NCBI GenBank assembly: GCA_015522395.1
Contig: WAMH01000203.1
Location: 1-16,674, forward strand
Length of the DNA: 16,674 nt
Source: Thermococcus sp.
GTDB lineage: Archaea > Methanobacteriota_B > Thermococci > Thermococcales > Thermococcaceae
Reading direction: 5' to 3'
Shown: positions 1 to 7,260 of the stretch, one piece after another
How the letters are laid out: the number at the start of each line of letters is the position of its first letter
Numbering within the stretch: position 1 is the stretch's first letter
Notes under the pieces: generated by a model
The model's database searches: none
The model's input: only the letters and a program-made list of their open reading frames with translations
Told to the model about the DNA's origin: nothing
Translations under genes and position numbers: made by a program

Positions 1-684
1 ATCCATCGGATATGGGACGGGGGAGACTGCCGTTAGAAGAGTCCCTATGTCCGAGCCTATCGCTATCGCCACCGGCATCTTCCCGTCGTTCCTCTCAAGA
101 TAATCCCGCCAGGCCTGGCTTCCGCGCTTGTGTATCTGCCAGTGGATCACTCCCCTTTCACCGTCGAGAAGCATAACGCGGTAAACGCTGATTGAGTTTA
201 CTCCCCTTGGGTCTGAGAAGCAGACAAGGGGATATGTCAGATAGCAGGAGGCATCCTTCGGCCACGTCTTAAACGCCGGAATGAAGTCTAGGGGTTCACC
301 CTCAACCACGTTCCTTGTAAATTCGGCCTTCCTCACGATTTTTGGGAAGTAGTTGCTCATCTCCTTCAGCTTTCCGAGGGAGGATAGCTTGTCGGAAAGG
401 CCGAGCGGAAGGCTCTCCAGGAGCTTGAGCGATCTCTCACCGATTTCCTCAAGTTTACTAACACCGAGGGCTTCCCTAACCGTTTCAACGCTCGTAAATA
501 GGTTTCCAGCGATTCTCCACTCGGGATGGCCCTTAACCCTCTCAAAGAGAACGGCCCCTTTCTTCCCGTACATGGCCTTTCTCAGAAAAGCCGGGATTTC
601 CAGCTCCGGCGAAAGCTCCTCCTCCACGTGAATAAGCTCACCTCTCCTTTCGAGCCATTCAAGGTAATCCCTCATGTCCTTCAT
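1..684 (-). CDS. UbiD-family decarboxylase, N-terminal 228 residues (3' end outside the window)
   Basis: I translated this frame by hand from the ATG at 684-682; it stays open to base 1. The product begins MKDMRDYLEWLERRGELIHV, the usual UbiD opening, followed by a KGAVLFERVKG segment (42-51), WPKDASCYLTYPLV (141-153), NSISVYR (163-169), HWQIHKRG (181-188) and MPVAIAIG (203-210). These are typical of the prenylated-FMN-dependent UbiD decarboxylases (family length roughly 400-490 residues, so about half is missing). GAGGTG at 691-696 lies 6 nt before the ATG, and only 3 nt separate the start from the upstream ABC ATPase stop, so the two are co-transcribed. Two roles are possible: a decarboxylation in quinone synthesis, which suits the respiratory genes here, or anhydromevalonate phosphate decarboxylase of the archaeal mevalonate pathway, which also uses a UbiD homologue. 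The visible half does not decide. No UbiX partner is in the window. Confidence 0.88.
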   Translation of the reverse strand, partial: MKDMRDYLEWLERRGELIHVEEELSPELEIPAFLRKAMYGKKGAVLFERVKGHPEWRIAGNLFTSVETVREALGVSKLEEIGERSLKLLESLPLGLSDKLSSLGKLKEMSNYFPKIVRKAEFTRNVVEGEPLDFIPAFKTWPKDASCYLTYPLVCFSDPRGVNSISVYRVMLLDGERGVIHWQIHKRGSQAWRDYLERNDGKMPVAIAIGSDIGTLLTAVSPVPYPMD

Positions 685-687
685 CGC

Positions 688-1458
688 TCACACCTCTAAC
701 TTCGGCCTTAAAACGGTTTCACCGGAGCAGTCAACAAGCCTGAGCTCGACGCCGTAGACCTCGCTTAAAAGCTTCTCATCAAAGACTTCACCCGGTTTCC
801 CCTGGGCAAGTATCCTGCCGTTCTTCATCAAGACCAGCCTGTCGGCGAAGAGGTAAGCGAGGTTGGGGTCGTGTATAACGAGGAGAACCCCTACACCCCC
901 GTTGGCCAGCTTTCTGACCGTCTGAAGGACGAGGAGGGCGTTTTTTAAATCTAACTCACTCGTCGGCTCGTCGAGGAGCAGGTAATTCGGTGAGGTCATC
1001 AAAGCCCTTGCTGTCAGGAGGAGCCTCCTCTGTCCACCGCTCAGTGAGGTGTAAGGTTTGTCGGCGTACTCCTCAAGGCCAAAGGTTTTGAGCAGTTCTA
1101 AAGCCCGTTTCCTGTGTTTCTCACCCGGGGCGCCGAAGGTTCCAAGCTCCGGGGTAGCCCCCAGGAGGAGAAAGTCCAGAACCCTGAAGGGGAACGTTGG
1201 AACGTGGTTTTGAGGGACGAAGCCGATGAGCTTTGCTCTCTCCCTTGGCGAGAGCCTGTGGACATCCCTCCCATCAACCAAAACCCGTCCTTCATGTGGC
1301 CTCAGCGTTCCGTAGATTAGCTTAAGCAGGGTGCTCTTTCCCGCTCCGTTAGGCCCTATTAACGCCACAAGCTCGCCCGGATTAACCTTAAGGCTAACAC
1401 CATCTATTCCGAAGTCCCCGTAGGAGTAAGATACCTCCTCAGCCCATAGCCCTCTCAA
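688..1458 (-). CDS. ABC transporter ATP-binding protein, FepC/BtuD/HmuV type
   Basis: This 256-residue cytoplasmic ATPase would power the FecCD-type permease encoded just upstream. All motifs are present and in order: Walker A GPNGAGKST (35-43), Q-loop Gln83, signature LSGGQ (139-143), Walker B YLLLDEP (159-165), D-loop SELD (167-170) and H-switch His196. The start is a TTG at 1458-1456; no in-frame ATG occurs before residue 154, and AGGTGAGG at 1463-1470 is a good ribosome binding site for it. The gene overlaps the end of the HemG-like flavodoxin gene by 20 bases and is followed after 3 nt by the UbiD gene. By family it belongs to importers for iron-siderophore, heme or cobalamin. The heme-related neighbours favour heme or porphyrin, but sequence alone cannot fix the substrate. 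Confidence 0.95.
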   Translation of the reverse strand: MRGLWAEEVSYSYGDFGIDGVSLKVNPGELVALIGPNGAGKSTLLKLIYGTLRPHEGRVLVDGRDVHRLSPRERAKLIGFVPQNHVPTFPFRVLDFLLLGATPELGTFGAPGEKHRKRALELLKTFGLEEYADKPYTSLSGGQRRLLLTARALMTSPNYLLLDEPTSELDLKNALLVLQTVRKLANGGVGVLLVIHDPNLAYLFADRLVLMKNGRILAQGKPGEVFDEKLLSEVYGVELRLVDCSGETVLRPKLEV

Positions 1459-2059
1459 GCTCCCTCACCTTCTCCATGAAATCGAAGTTCTTAGCTTTTT
1501 CAACCTCGCCCCGTTTGAAGTGCTTCCCAAACCAGTCGTAGTAGAGCAAAACCCTCCTCACGAACGCCTCGACGTCCTTCTCGTTGAAGAGGCTCTTTTT
1601 CTCAAGCTTTTCACCGAGGACCGCGTAGAACCTGACCATCTTCCTCCTGTCTTCCTCGCTCAGCTTATCCGGGTTTACCTCACCGCCGATTAGCGTCCCG
1701 TAGAAGGGCGGGACTTCAAAGGCTTCTATCAGCGGTTGAGCATAGGCTATCCCCCCGTGAAGCTTCCCCATGAAGACAGAACCCGCTAAATGCATGGCCA
1801 CCAGGAAGAACGCCTTTGGAACGTCCTCAAGCTCCTCCCTGTGTTTCTCAACCCACCCCATCAAATCCCAGTGCGGGCCGTCGCGGTAAACGGGAGCAGC
1901 CATGACTGCAAGGTCGTAATTAACGGGCGATGGGTTTTCCTCAACATGGGCAACTTCAACCTTATGATTTCTCTCCTCAAAGAGCTTTTTAGCCAGGCCA
2001 ACGGCCTTTTCCGTCGTTCCATAACGGGTTGTGTAAACTATGAGAATCCTCAACTCCAC
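1439..2059 (-). CDS. HemG-like flavodoxin-domain protein (putative protoporphyrinogen/coproporphyrinogen dehydrogenase)
   Basis: This is a 206-residue flavodoxin-fold protein with an N-terminal FMN phosphate loop, ILIVYTTRYGTTEKAV (5-20), followed by AVMAAPVYRDGPHWDLMGWV and AFFLVAMHL. These parallel the arrangement in E. coli HemG (FSTRDGQT, IGASIRYG, AFYSVNL), the menaquinone-linked protoporphyrinogen oxidase. A related region (MVRFYAVLG) also sits where HemG has MIKLIMKMSGG. If the match is functional, it would oxidise a porphyrinogen and pass electrons to a quinone. It lies between permease and ATPase genes of a heme/iron-class importer. The frame can start at GTG 2059 or at TTG 2053; the latter gives MRILIVYTT, makes a TTGA overlap with the permease stop, and has GGGGGTG 7 nt upstream. 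It could instead be a general flavodoxin electron carrier. Confidence 0.8.
   Translation of the reverse strand: MELRILIVYTTRYGTTEKAVGLAKKLFEERNHKVEVAHVEENPSPVNYDLAVMAAPVYRDGPHWDLMGWVEKHREELEDVPKAFFLVAMHLAGSVFMGKLHGGIAYAQPLIEAFEVPPFYGTLIGGEVNPDKLSEEDRRKMVRFYAVLGEKLEKKSLFNEKDVEAFVRRVLLYYDWFGKHFKRGEVEKAKNFDFMEKVRELERAMG
1463..1470 (-). promoter_or_regulatory. Ribosome binding site deciding the TTG start of the ABC ATPase
   Basis: AGGTGAGG on the minus strand lies 4 nt before the TTG at 1458. It sits inside the coding end of the flavodoxin gene. It supports a non-ATG start, since the frame has no other plausible initiator nearby. Confidence 0.6.
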
Positions 2060-2985
2060 CCACCCCCAGTCTTTCTGAGGAGATACCCGAAGAATGGAAC
2101 ACCGACGAGGGTCGTTATTATCCCTACGGGAACATCGCCGGGGAGAAGTCTAACGACAACATCCGCTAAAACCATCACCGTTATTCCTATTGAGATTGTC
2201 GCGGGGATTAGCCTTGAGTGCTCGGGACCAACTAACATTCTCGCCATGTGGGGAACCATTAATCCAACCCAGCCGATTATCCCGGTGAAGGAAACGACGA
2301 GGGTGGTCATCAAAGCCGAAATGAAGACGAAAAGGCCCCTCCACAGGTGAACGTTCAGGCCCAAAAGTTCCGCCTCATCTCCAAGGCTCATCGCGTTGAG
2401 GTTCCAGCGGAGCAGGAAGAGGACGAACGCTAAGATAACAACGCCGGGGAGGGAATAGGCCACTGTTCTCCAGTCTGCGTTCGAGAGGCTCCCCATCAGC
2501 CATACCACAAGGGCCGATAAACTCTCGCTTGGAAGGAGGAGTTCAAGGAGCGAAAGCAGAGCCGAGAAGAGGGCGGTAACGATTATCCCCGCAAGAATCA
2601 AGGAAACTGTGGAAACCCTGCCGTTTATCCTTGCCATCCAGTAGGCGAGAAAAACCGCGAGAAGGCCGAAGAGGAGGGCGAGCGGAGCTACTCCAGCGGA
2701 GGACAGGAAGGCAACGGCTATAGCAGCGCCGAGGGCCACTCCGGAGGAAACGCCGAGGATGTAGGTGTCAACTAGGGGATTTCGAAAAACGGCCTGCAGG
2801 GTCATGCCACCCAACGAGAGAGCTATTCCCGCGGAGATGCCCATCAAAGTCCTTGGAAGTCTGATTTCCCGGATTATCGTTACGGCTCCCGGAGTTAGAT
2901 GGAGGGGATTGGTCGGATAGCTCCCCACAAAGATTCCAAGGAATACCGCGAGTGATGGCAGGACTATAAGGGCGAGCTTCTTCAT
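2050..2985 (-). CDS. BtuC/FecCD-family ABC transporter permease
   Basis: This is a 311-residue polytopic membrane protein (about nine to ten hydrophobic helices), slightly shorter than the usual 320-350 residues. Family hallmarks are RLPRTLMGISAGIALSLGG near residue 43, AVFRNPLVDTYILGVSSG immediately after it, GWVGLMVPHMAR near 240, and VPVGIITTLVGVPFFGYLL near the C-terminus. It would form the membrane channel for an iron-complex, heme or corrinoid substrate delivered by the neighbouring lipoprotein. I place the start at ATG 2985-2983, in a TGATG overlap with the stop of the preceding gene; an in-frame GTG at 2988 is possible but less likely. The stop overlaps the start of the flavodoxin gene. 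Confidence 0.95.
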   Translation of the reverse strand: MKKLALIVLPSLAVFLGIFVGSYPTNPLHLTPGAVTIIREIRLPRTLMGISAGIALSLGGMTLQAVFRNPLVDTYILGVSSGVALGAAIAVAFLSSAGVAPLALLFGLLAVFLAYWMARINGRVSTVSLILAGIIVTALFSALLSLLELLLPSESLSALVVWLMGSLSNADWRTVAYSLPGVVILAFVLFLLRWNLNAMSLGDEAELLGLNVHLWRGLFVFISALMTTLVVSFTGIIGWVGLMVPHMARMLVGPEHSRLIPATISIGITVMVLADVVVRLLPGDVPVGIITTLVGVPFFGYLLRKTGGGWS

Positions 2986-3857
2986 CACTCAACACCGCAG
3001 AGGCTGTAAAGCTCTTTTGCCGGCTTCCTCCAGTCCGGGAAGAGCTTTCCGTGGACGAGCCTTCCAATCTGGTAGATTCCGGGGATTAAACGCGGACTCC
3101 ACCGCATAAAGCTTTCCCTATCCAAAGCCGAGCCAGATATGTGGACGTTGCCTTCATCAACGGCTTTAACCCTCTTCCATTCCGCCGAGTCAAGCATCTC
3201 ATCCCTTATCCCCTCGAGCCTCTCCCGGTTTGTCAGAACGCTCGTCAAAAGGAATATGTGGTCAGCATCGCTGAAGCGCCTGATGAAGTCCTCCTTTCTG
3301 AGGGGATAGACCTTCCTTTCCGTTCTCAGTCTCTTCCCGAGGCTTTCTGCACCTGCCTTCTCAACCGCGTCGCTTATAACGTTGGTTCCGGTGACGACGT
3401 TTATTCCCCTGTAGAGCATGACGACTTTGGGCCTATCCTCAAGCGGTTCCGAGGTTTCCTTTATCCTGGGGAGGTGCTTCCCGTAGAACTCCCCCAGTTT
3501 TGAGAAGTCTCCGCCGGTTTTTTCGGCTATCAGCCTGCTCCCTTCAACCAGGTCCTCAACCTTTAAAAAGTCGAGTAGAAGAACATCCGCGCCAATCCGT
3601 TCGGCAAAGGAGTACAGCTCGCCCGAGGAGTGGAGGTTCTCAACCCTAAAGTCGAGGATCAACCTTGGCCTGATTTCCTCTAAGACGTCCCAGTAGGTCT
3701 TCTTCGTCCTCTTGAGGTATTTGCCAATAACTGGCTTATCCTTCAGCTCCGGCAGGCAGTAATCGAGTTTGACTTCCTCGTTTACCCCCGCTATTTCGCT
3801 CCCTTTTCCAACCAGCTTGACGATTTCCGCGAGGCTTGCCGGAAAGACCGCTATCAT
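2985..3857 (-). CDS. Signal-less periplasmic-binding-protein-fold protein (Peripl_BP_2 type), probably cytosolic
   Basis: The 290 residues are a whole class III substrate-binding domain starting directly at its first beta strand, MIAVFPASLAEIVKLVG, with no signal peptide, lipobox or transmembrane helix. It is clearly a paralogue of the adjacent lipoprotein: both share DAD-x-I-x-LLTS, a KAV-[DN]-E-x-x-[VI] segment, and RESF-[ML]-RWSPRL-x2-GI-x-QIG near the C-terminus (247-265 here). The ATG at 3857 has GGGGTGG just upstream, and only 21 bases separate it from the lipoprotein stop, so no exported N-terminus has been missed. If stable, it should act inside the cell, for example as a carrier or store for the imported ligand. 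This role is inference. Cys34 and Cys287 are its only cysteines. Confidence 0.85.
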   Translation of the reverse strand: MIAVFPASLAEIVKLVGKGSEIAGVNEEVKLDYCLPELKDKPVIGKYLKRTKKTYWDVLEEIRPRLILDFRVENLHSSGELYSFAERIGADVLLLDFLKVEDLVEGSRLIAEKTGGDFSKLGEFYGKHLPRIKETSEPLEDRPKVVMLYRGINVVTGTNVISDAVEKAGAESLGKRLRTERKVYPLRKEDFIRRFSDADHIFLLTSVLTNRERLEGIRDEMLDSAEWKRVKAVDEGNVHISGSALDRESFMRWSPRLIPGIYQIGRLVHGKLFPDWRKPAKELYSLCGVE

Positions 3858-3878
3858 TCTTCCACCCCAAAATGGAAA

Positions 3879-4943
3879 TCAGGAGAGGAAGGGATAGAAC
3901 TTCTGGAGAAACTCCTTCGCTTTGCTCTCCCAGTTGGGGTAGTAACTCGGATAGACGGCCTTTCCTATCTGCCAGATTCCAACGGCAAGCCTTGGACTCC
4001 AGCGGAGGAAGCTTTCTCTGCCCATATCGGCGCGGAGGATGACGATGTGGTCTTCGTTGACGGCCTTTATCTCGTTCCACGCCTGGTCGGAGAGCATCGT
4101 CTCCCTCAGCTCGCTCACCTGGTCGTATGGGGTCACTGCACTCGTGAGGAGGATTATAACGTCCGCGTCCTTGTAGCTGGCGATTATCTTCTCCTTGTCC
4201 ATCGGCACCCTAACCGGTGTGTAACCGTTGAAGGTGATGTTCACCATGTATTCTGCTCCTACAAGCCTAACGGCCTGCGCCAGGACGTCGTTCCCGTTGA
4301 CGAGGTAGTACTTCCCCATTATCGGCTGTATCATTATGACCTTCTTTCTATCCTCGACCGGTATCTTCGAGGCTATCGCCTTAACCTCACTAACCTGTTC
4401 GTTGAAGTAGTCCTCGAAGGCTCTGGCCTCTTTCTCCTTCCCGAAGACCTTCCCGAGAAGCTCAACGGCCTTCGGTATGTCCTCAAGCTTATCCTCACGG
4501 AGCATTATCACCGGGATGCCGTAGCTCGCCGACCTGTTGAGGAACTCGTCAACGTCGTAGAACTTCTTGAGGTAGAGGTTCACTATGAGGTCGGGCTTCA
4601 AAGCCAGGACCTTCTCCCAGTCGTCTATTCTCAGCATCTTCCCAACGACGGTCTTGTTTTTAAGGGCCTGACTGAGGAAAGCATCTCTCTTTGCCTCGGC
4701 GGGTATTCCAACTACTTGATTGCTCGCGTTGAGGAGCTGGACCATCTCGAGGGCGGACGTGGACATTATAACTGCCCTCTGGACGGGAACCTTTACGGTT
4801 ACGCTCCTGCCGGCGAAGTCCTTGAAGGTTAGTTCACCACCGGTTGGGGTTGCCTTTCCTGAGGTGCCTGAGCTGCCTATGCAACCGGCGGCGAGAACCG
4901 AAGCCAGCAAGACTCCGATCAGTAAAGTTGCTTCCAATTTCAT
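3879..4943 (-). CDS. Lipoprotein substrate-binding protein of an iron-complex/heme/cobalamin-class ABC importer
   Basis: This is a 354-residue protein with a lipoprotein signal: MKLEATLLIGVLLASVLAAGC, where LAAGC (17-21) is the lipobox. A Gly/Ser/Thr linker follows, then ELTFKDFAGRSVTVKVPVQR, the standard opening of the Peripl_BP_2 (BtuF/FepB/FhuD) domain. The mature protein would be lipid-anchored on the outer face of the membrane and feed the BtuC-like permease. I chose ATG 4943 because GAGGTG stands 6 nt upstream; longer in-frame starts to 4985 give a hydrophilic leader that would spoil the signal. The gene follows the radical SAM stop by 10 nt. The substrate is not determined by the sequence; heme/porphyrin, siderophore and cobalamin are all possible. 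Confidence 0.93.
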   Translation of the reverse strand: MKLEATLLIGVLLASVLAAGCIGSSGTSGKATPTGGELTFKDFAGRSVTVKVPVQRAVIMSTSALEMVQLLNASNQVVGIPAEAKRDAFLSQALKNKTVVGKMLRIDDWEKVLALKPDLIVNLYLKKFYDVDEFLNRSASYGIPVIMLREDKLEDIPKAVELLGKVFGKEKEARAFEDYFNEQVSEVKAIASKIPVEDRKKVIMIQPIMGKYYLVNGNDVLAQAVRLVGAEYMVNITFNGYTPVRVPMDKEKIIASYKDADVIILLTSAVTPYDQVSELRETMLSDQAWNEIKAVNEDHIVILRADMGRESFLRWSPRLAVGIWQIGKAVYPSYYPNWESKAKEFLQKFYPFLS

Positions 4944-4953
4944 TTCCACCACC

Positions 4954-6156
4954 TCACACGGGCTTTTGCCTTCCGAATGTCCCAATTGGAAGGTTTAGAC
5001 CTAGCTCTTTGGCTAGTCTGAGGTAAGAACCCGGTTCGTAGGGACAGGCCGGGTCTTCGGCGAGCGGATCTATATGGTAAGCGTAGGCCCTCGCCCTGCT
5101 CCCACCACAAACATCTTTGAACTCACAGGCACCGCAACGTCCTTTGAACTCGGCAGAGCGGAGCTTTCTCATGAGTTCGCTTTTCCTGTAAACCTCAACG
5201 AGGCTCTTCTCCCTCACGTTGCCCACGCTGTAGGGCAGGAAGCCGCTCGGATAGACGTTTCCGTTGTAGGCAATGAAGACTATCCCCTTCCCGTCGCGCG
5301 TTCCCATCGTCTGCGCCCTCGCTTCCCCACCTTCACCGAGGAGTTGTGTAAGCCTCTCTTTGAGTCTGAAGTATAGCTCCCCCGGCTTCAGAACCTCGTC
5401 AGGGTCGAGACCTTTTTTCTCCAAGGCCTTCCGCATTATGGCAACTCTCCTGAACATCGGCCCCTCGGTCGTTCTAACGAGGAGATGCTTCGAGGCCTCG
5501 TACAGGAAGTGGGTAACGTCCTCCCACTCTTCCGGTTTCAAATCGCTCTCGAAGTTACCCCTGCCTGTGGGCACGAGGTAGAAAACCTCCCAGATTTCGA
5601 CGCCCAGCTCTTTCAAAAGCTTAACCATCTCGGGTAAGCCCTCAACCGTCTCGCGCATGACCACTGTGTTAACCTGGACTGCAACGTCTCGCTTGAGGAA
5701 CTCCCTTATCGCCCAGACTGTTCTCTCCCACGTCCCCTCGATGCCCCTTATCGCGTCGTGAACCTCCGGGAAGGGACTGTCGAGGCTTATGCTCACAGCT
5801 TTAACTCCGTGCTCGACGATTTTGTCGATGGTCTCCTCCGTGAGGAGAGGCGTTACGGCCGGAGCTAAACCAATGCGGATGCCCTTCCCAACTGCGTAGT
5901 CTATGAGCTGGAAGATGTCCTTCCTCATCAACGGGTCGCCGCCTGTGAGGATGAGAATCGGGTAGGGCCTTCCGAATTCGGTGAGTGAATCAATAAGCCT
6001 CTTCCCCTCCTCGGTCGTCAGCTCGCCGGGAAGGGCCTGTAGAATCGCCTCTGCCCTGCAGTGCTTGCACTTGAGCTGGCAGGCCTTGGTGGTCTCCCAG
6101 AAGACGAGGACGGGCTTTCTATCGTAGGGCCATGAGCCAGATTTTCCTCGGTGCAT
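4954..6156 (-). CDS. Radical SAM/SPASM protein, related to the heme-synthase (AhbD-like) group
   Basis: This 400-residue enzyme carries the radical SAM cluster motif CxxxCxxC at Cys26, Cys30 and Cys33 (KACQLKCKHCRAEA), a glycine-rich LILTGGDPL segment, a VSISLDSP strand, and a C-terminal SPASM-like cysteine set in GRCGACEFKDVCGGSRARAYA and DPACPYEPG. The VYPSGFLPYSVGNVREKSL segment and the overall layout fit the BA_1875-type radical SAM/SPASM group, which is related to, but not the same as, the Fe-coproporphyrin decarboxylase AhbD. It heads the importer operon with a promoter 50 nt upstream. ATG 6156 is preceded by GGTGG at a 5-nt spacing; GTG 6165 is the alternative. Given the ferrochelatase nearby, a porphyrin or coproheme decarboxylation is the attractive reading, but substrate assignment is inference. 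Confidence 0.9.
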   Translation of the reverse strand: MHRGKSGSWPYDRKPVLVFWETTKACQLKCKHCRAEAILQALPGELTTEEGKRLIDSLTEFGRPYPILILTGGDPLMRKDIFQLIDYAVGKGIRIGLAPAVTPLLTEETIDKIVEHGVKAVSISLDSPFPEVHDAIRGIEGTWERTVWAIREFLKRDVAVQVNTVVMRETVEGLPEMVKLLKELGVEIWEVFYLVPTGRGNFESDLKPEEWEDVTHFLYEASKHLLVRTTEGPMFRRVAIMRKALEKKGLDPDEVLKPGELYFRLKERLTQLLGEGGEARAQTMGTRDGKGIVFIAYNGNVYPSGFLPYSVGNVREKSLVEVYRKSELMRKLRSAEFKGRCGACEFKDVCGGSRARAYAYHIDPLAEDPACPYEPGSYLRLAKELGLNLPIGTFGRQKPV

Positions 6157-6204
6157 TTCGACCACCGTCTCTTAGGTTTCCAGAATGAACTTAGGATAAT
6201 CGAA

Positions 6205-6218
6205 TTATAAACCTTTCC
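6205..6218 (-). promoter_or_regulatory. BRE/TATA promoter of the radical SAM-importer operon
   Basis: On the minus strand a purine-rich BRE (GGAAAG, 6213-6218) directly precedes TTTATAA (6205-6211). Transcription should begin about 25 nt further on, near 6183, leaving a leader of under 30 nt. A leader that short cannot hold a cobalamin or other riboswitch. Confidence 0.7.
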
Positions 6219-6221
6219 ATC

Positions 6222-6262
6222 AAAAAGTTCGAAATTCAAAGGTAAAAGAGGTAAAAGAAAGG
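6222..6262 (-). terminator. T-rich archaeal terminator after cydB
   Basis: Immediately after the cydB stop the minus strand reads through several T-runs: TTTCTTTT, CTCTTTTACC, then CTTTTTG. Successive U-tracts without a hairpin are the usual archaeal termination signal. It separates the cyd transcript from the next promoter. Confidence 0.65.
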
Positions 6263-6264
6263 GC

Positions 6265-7260
6265 TCAGTAGTAGCCCTCCGCCTCTGTGACCTTGCCGCC
6301 GAACATCCTGTAGACGTAGAGCGTGTAGGCCATGATGATTATCGCTAGCACCACTGAGACGCCGAGGACCGCCTGGAGGGTCAGTGGCGAAGCGGCAAGT
6401 GCGTGGATGCTGAGCTTGAAGTTTGGGTCGGTCGTTGAGATAACCCAGTAGGGATACATGCTGTAGTAGACGAGGTAGACGACCAGCGGGAAGGCAAGCC
6501 AGCTGATGTAAAACGCCCCCCTTTCAGAGCCCTTCTTGATGAGGTAGCCGTCGAGCAGCCCTGCAACGAGGATCACCAGCGTCAGCGTCAGCCCCACTGG
6601 ACTCATGAGCCTCTCGAACCTCAGCGGTGCCCAGACCTTCATGCCCACGACGACGAGCAGGAGGAAGACCACCGTGAGGATCCAGAAGTCAAAGGCGAGC
6701 TTTCTCATCCTCTCCTGAAGCTTGCCCGTCGTCTTGTAGACCGCCCAGTTGGCTCCGTGCCACATCACCGCGAAGAGCACGAAGAGGCCGACTATGAGCG
6801 GGAACGGCCTAAAGAGCGTCAGGAGCGAGCCGTGGAAGCCGCTGGCATCTATCGGAATGCCCTCTATAAGGTTGCCGACTATGACGCCGAGGATTAACGC
6901 TATAAGTGCGCTGACGAGGGCAAAGAGGTAGTCCCATGTTCTCCTGTACTTGTTCCTGAACTCAAAGCTGACCGCCCTGAATATGAACATGAACGCCAGC
7001 AGCCACACCGCGAGGTAGAACGTGCTGAAGAGCACAGCGTAGAGGGCGGGCCACATCGCGAAGAGTCCGGCTCCCCATGTGATGAACCAGACCTCGTTGC
7101 CATCCCAGACAGGGGCCATGGTGTTCACTAAAACGTCCCTGTCCTTCTGGTCCTTAACGAAGGGAAGCAGGCTTCCCAGGCCGAGGTCGAAGCCGTCGAA
7201 AGCTAAGTACATTCCGAGGAGGAAAGCCGAAAAGTAAAACCAGGCAGTCGCGTAGTCCAT
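6265..7260 (-). CDS. cydB: Cytochrome bd oxidase subunit II
   Basis: This is a 331-residue integral membrane protein with about eight to nine helices. It shows the CydB hallmarks FDGFDLGLG (21-29) and NTMAPVWDGNEVW (46-58), including the conserved Trp52-Asp53 pair, followed by GLFAMWPALYAVLFSTFYL. With CydA it forms the quinol-oxidising, O2-reducing membrane complex. I set the start at ATG 7260 in a TGATG overlap with the cydA stop; GGAGGTGG lies 6 nt upstream inside the end of cydA, which argues for coupled translation. The in-frame GTG at 7263 is the alternative. The length matches the family (330-380 residues). No cydC/cydD exporter genes follow in the window; a T-rich terminator does. Confidence 0.97.
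   Translation of the reverse strand: MDYATAWFYFSAFLLGMYLAFDGFDLGLGSLLPFVKDQKDRDVLVNTMAPVWDGNEVWFITWGAGLFAMWPALYAVLFSTFYLAVWLLAFMFIFRAVSFEFRNKYRRTWDYLFALVSALIALILGVIVGNLIEGIPIDASGFHGSLLTLFRPFPLIVGLFVLFAVMWHGANWAVYKTTGKLQERMRKLAFDFWILTVVFLLLVVVGMKVWAPLRFERLMSPVGLTLTLVILVAGLLDGYLIKKGSERGAFYISWLAFPLVVYLVYYSMYPYWVISTTDPNFKLSIHALAASPLTLQAVLGVSVVLAIIIMAYTLYVYRMFGGKVTEAEGYY

Noticed and set aside
2985..3878. Signal-less binding protein as a frameshifted or truncated pseudogene
   Set aside because: The domain is complete at both ends, the ATG has a good ribosome binding site, it is coupled to the permease gene by TGATG, and there is no remnant signal sequence in the 21-base gap.
4047..4832. A 261-residue open frame on the plus strand opposite the lipoprotein gene
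   Set aside because: It mirrors a well-supported gene with signal peptide and family motifs, has no ribosome binding site of its own, and its sequence shows no domain; GC-rich codon use keeps the opposite strand open.
6157..6204. Possible cobalamin or other riboswitch before the importer operon
   Set aside because: The TATA box at 6205 leaves a leader under 30 nt, too short for any known riboswitch, and no conserved box is seen.
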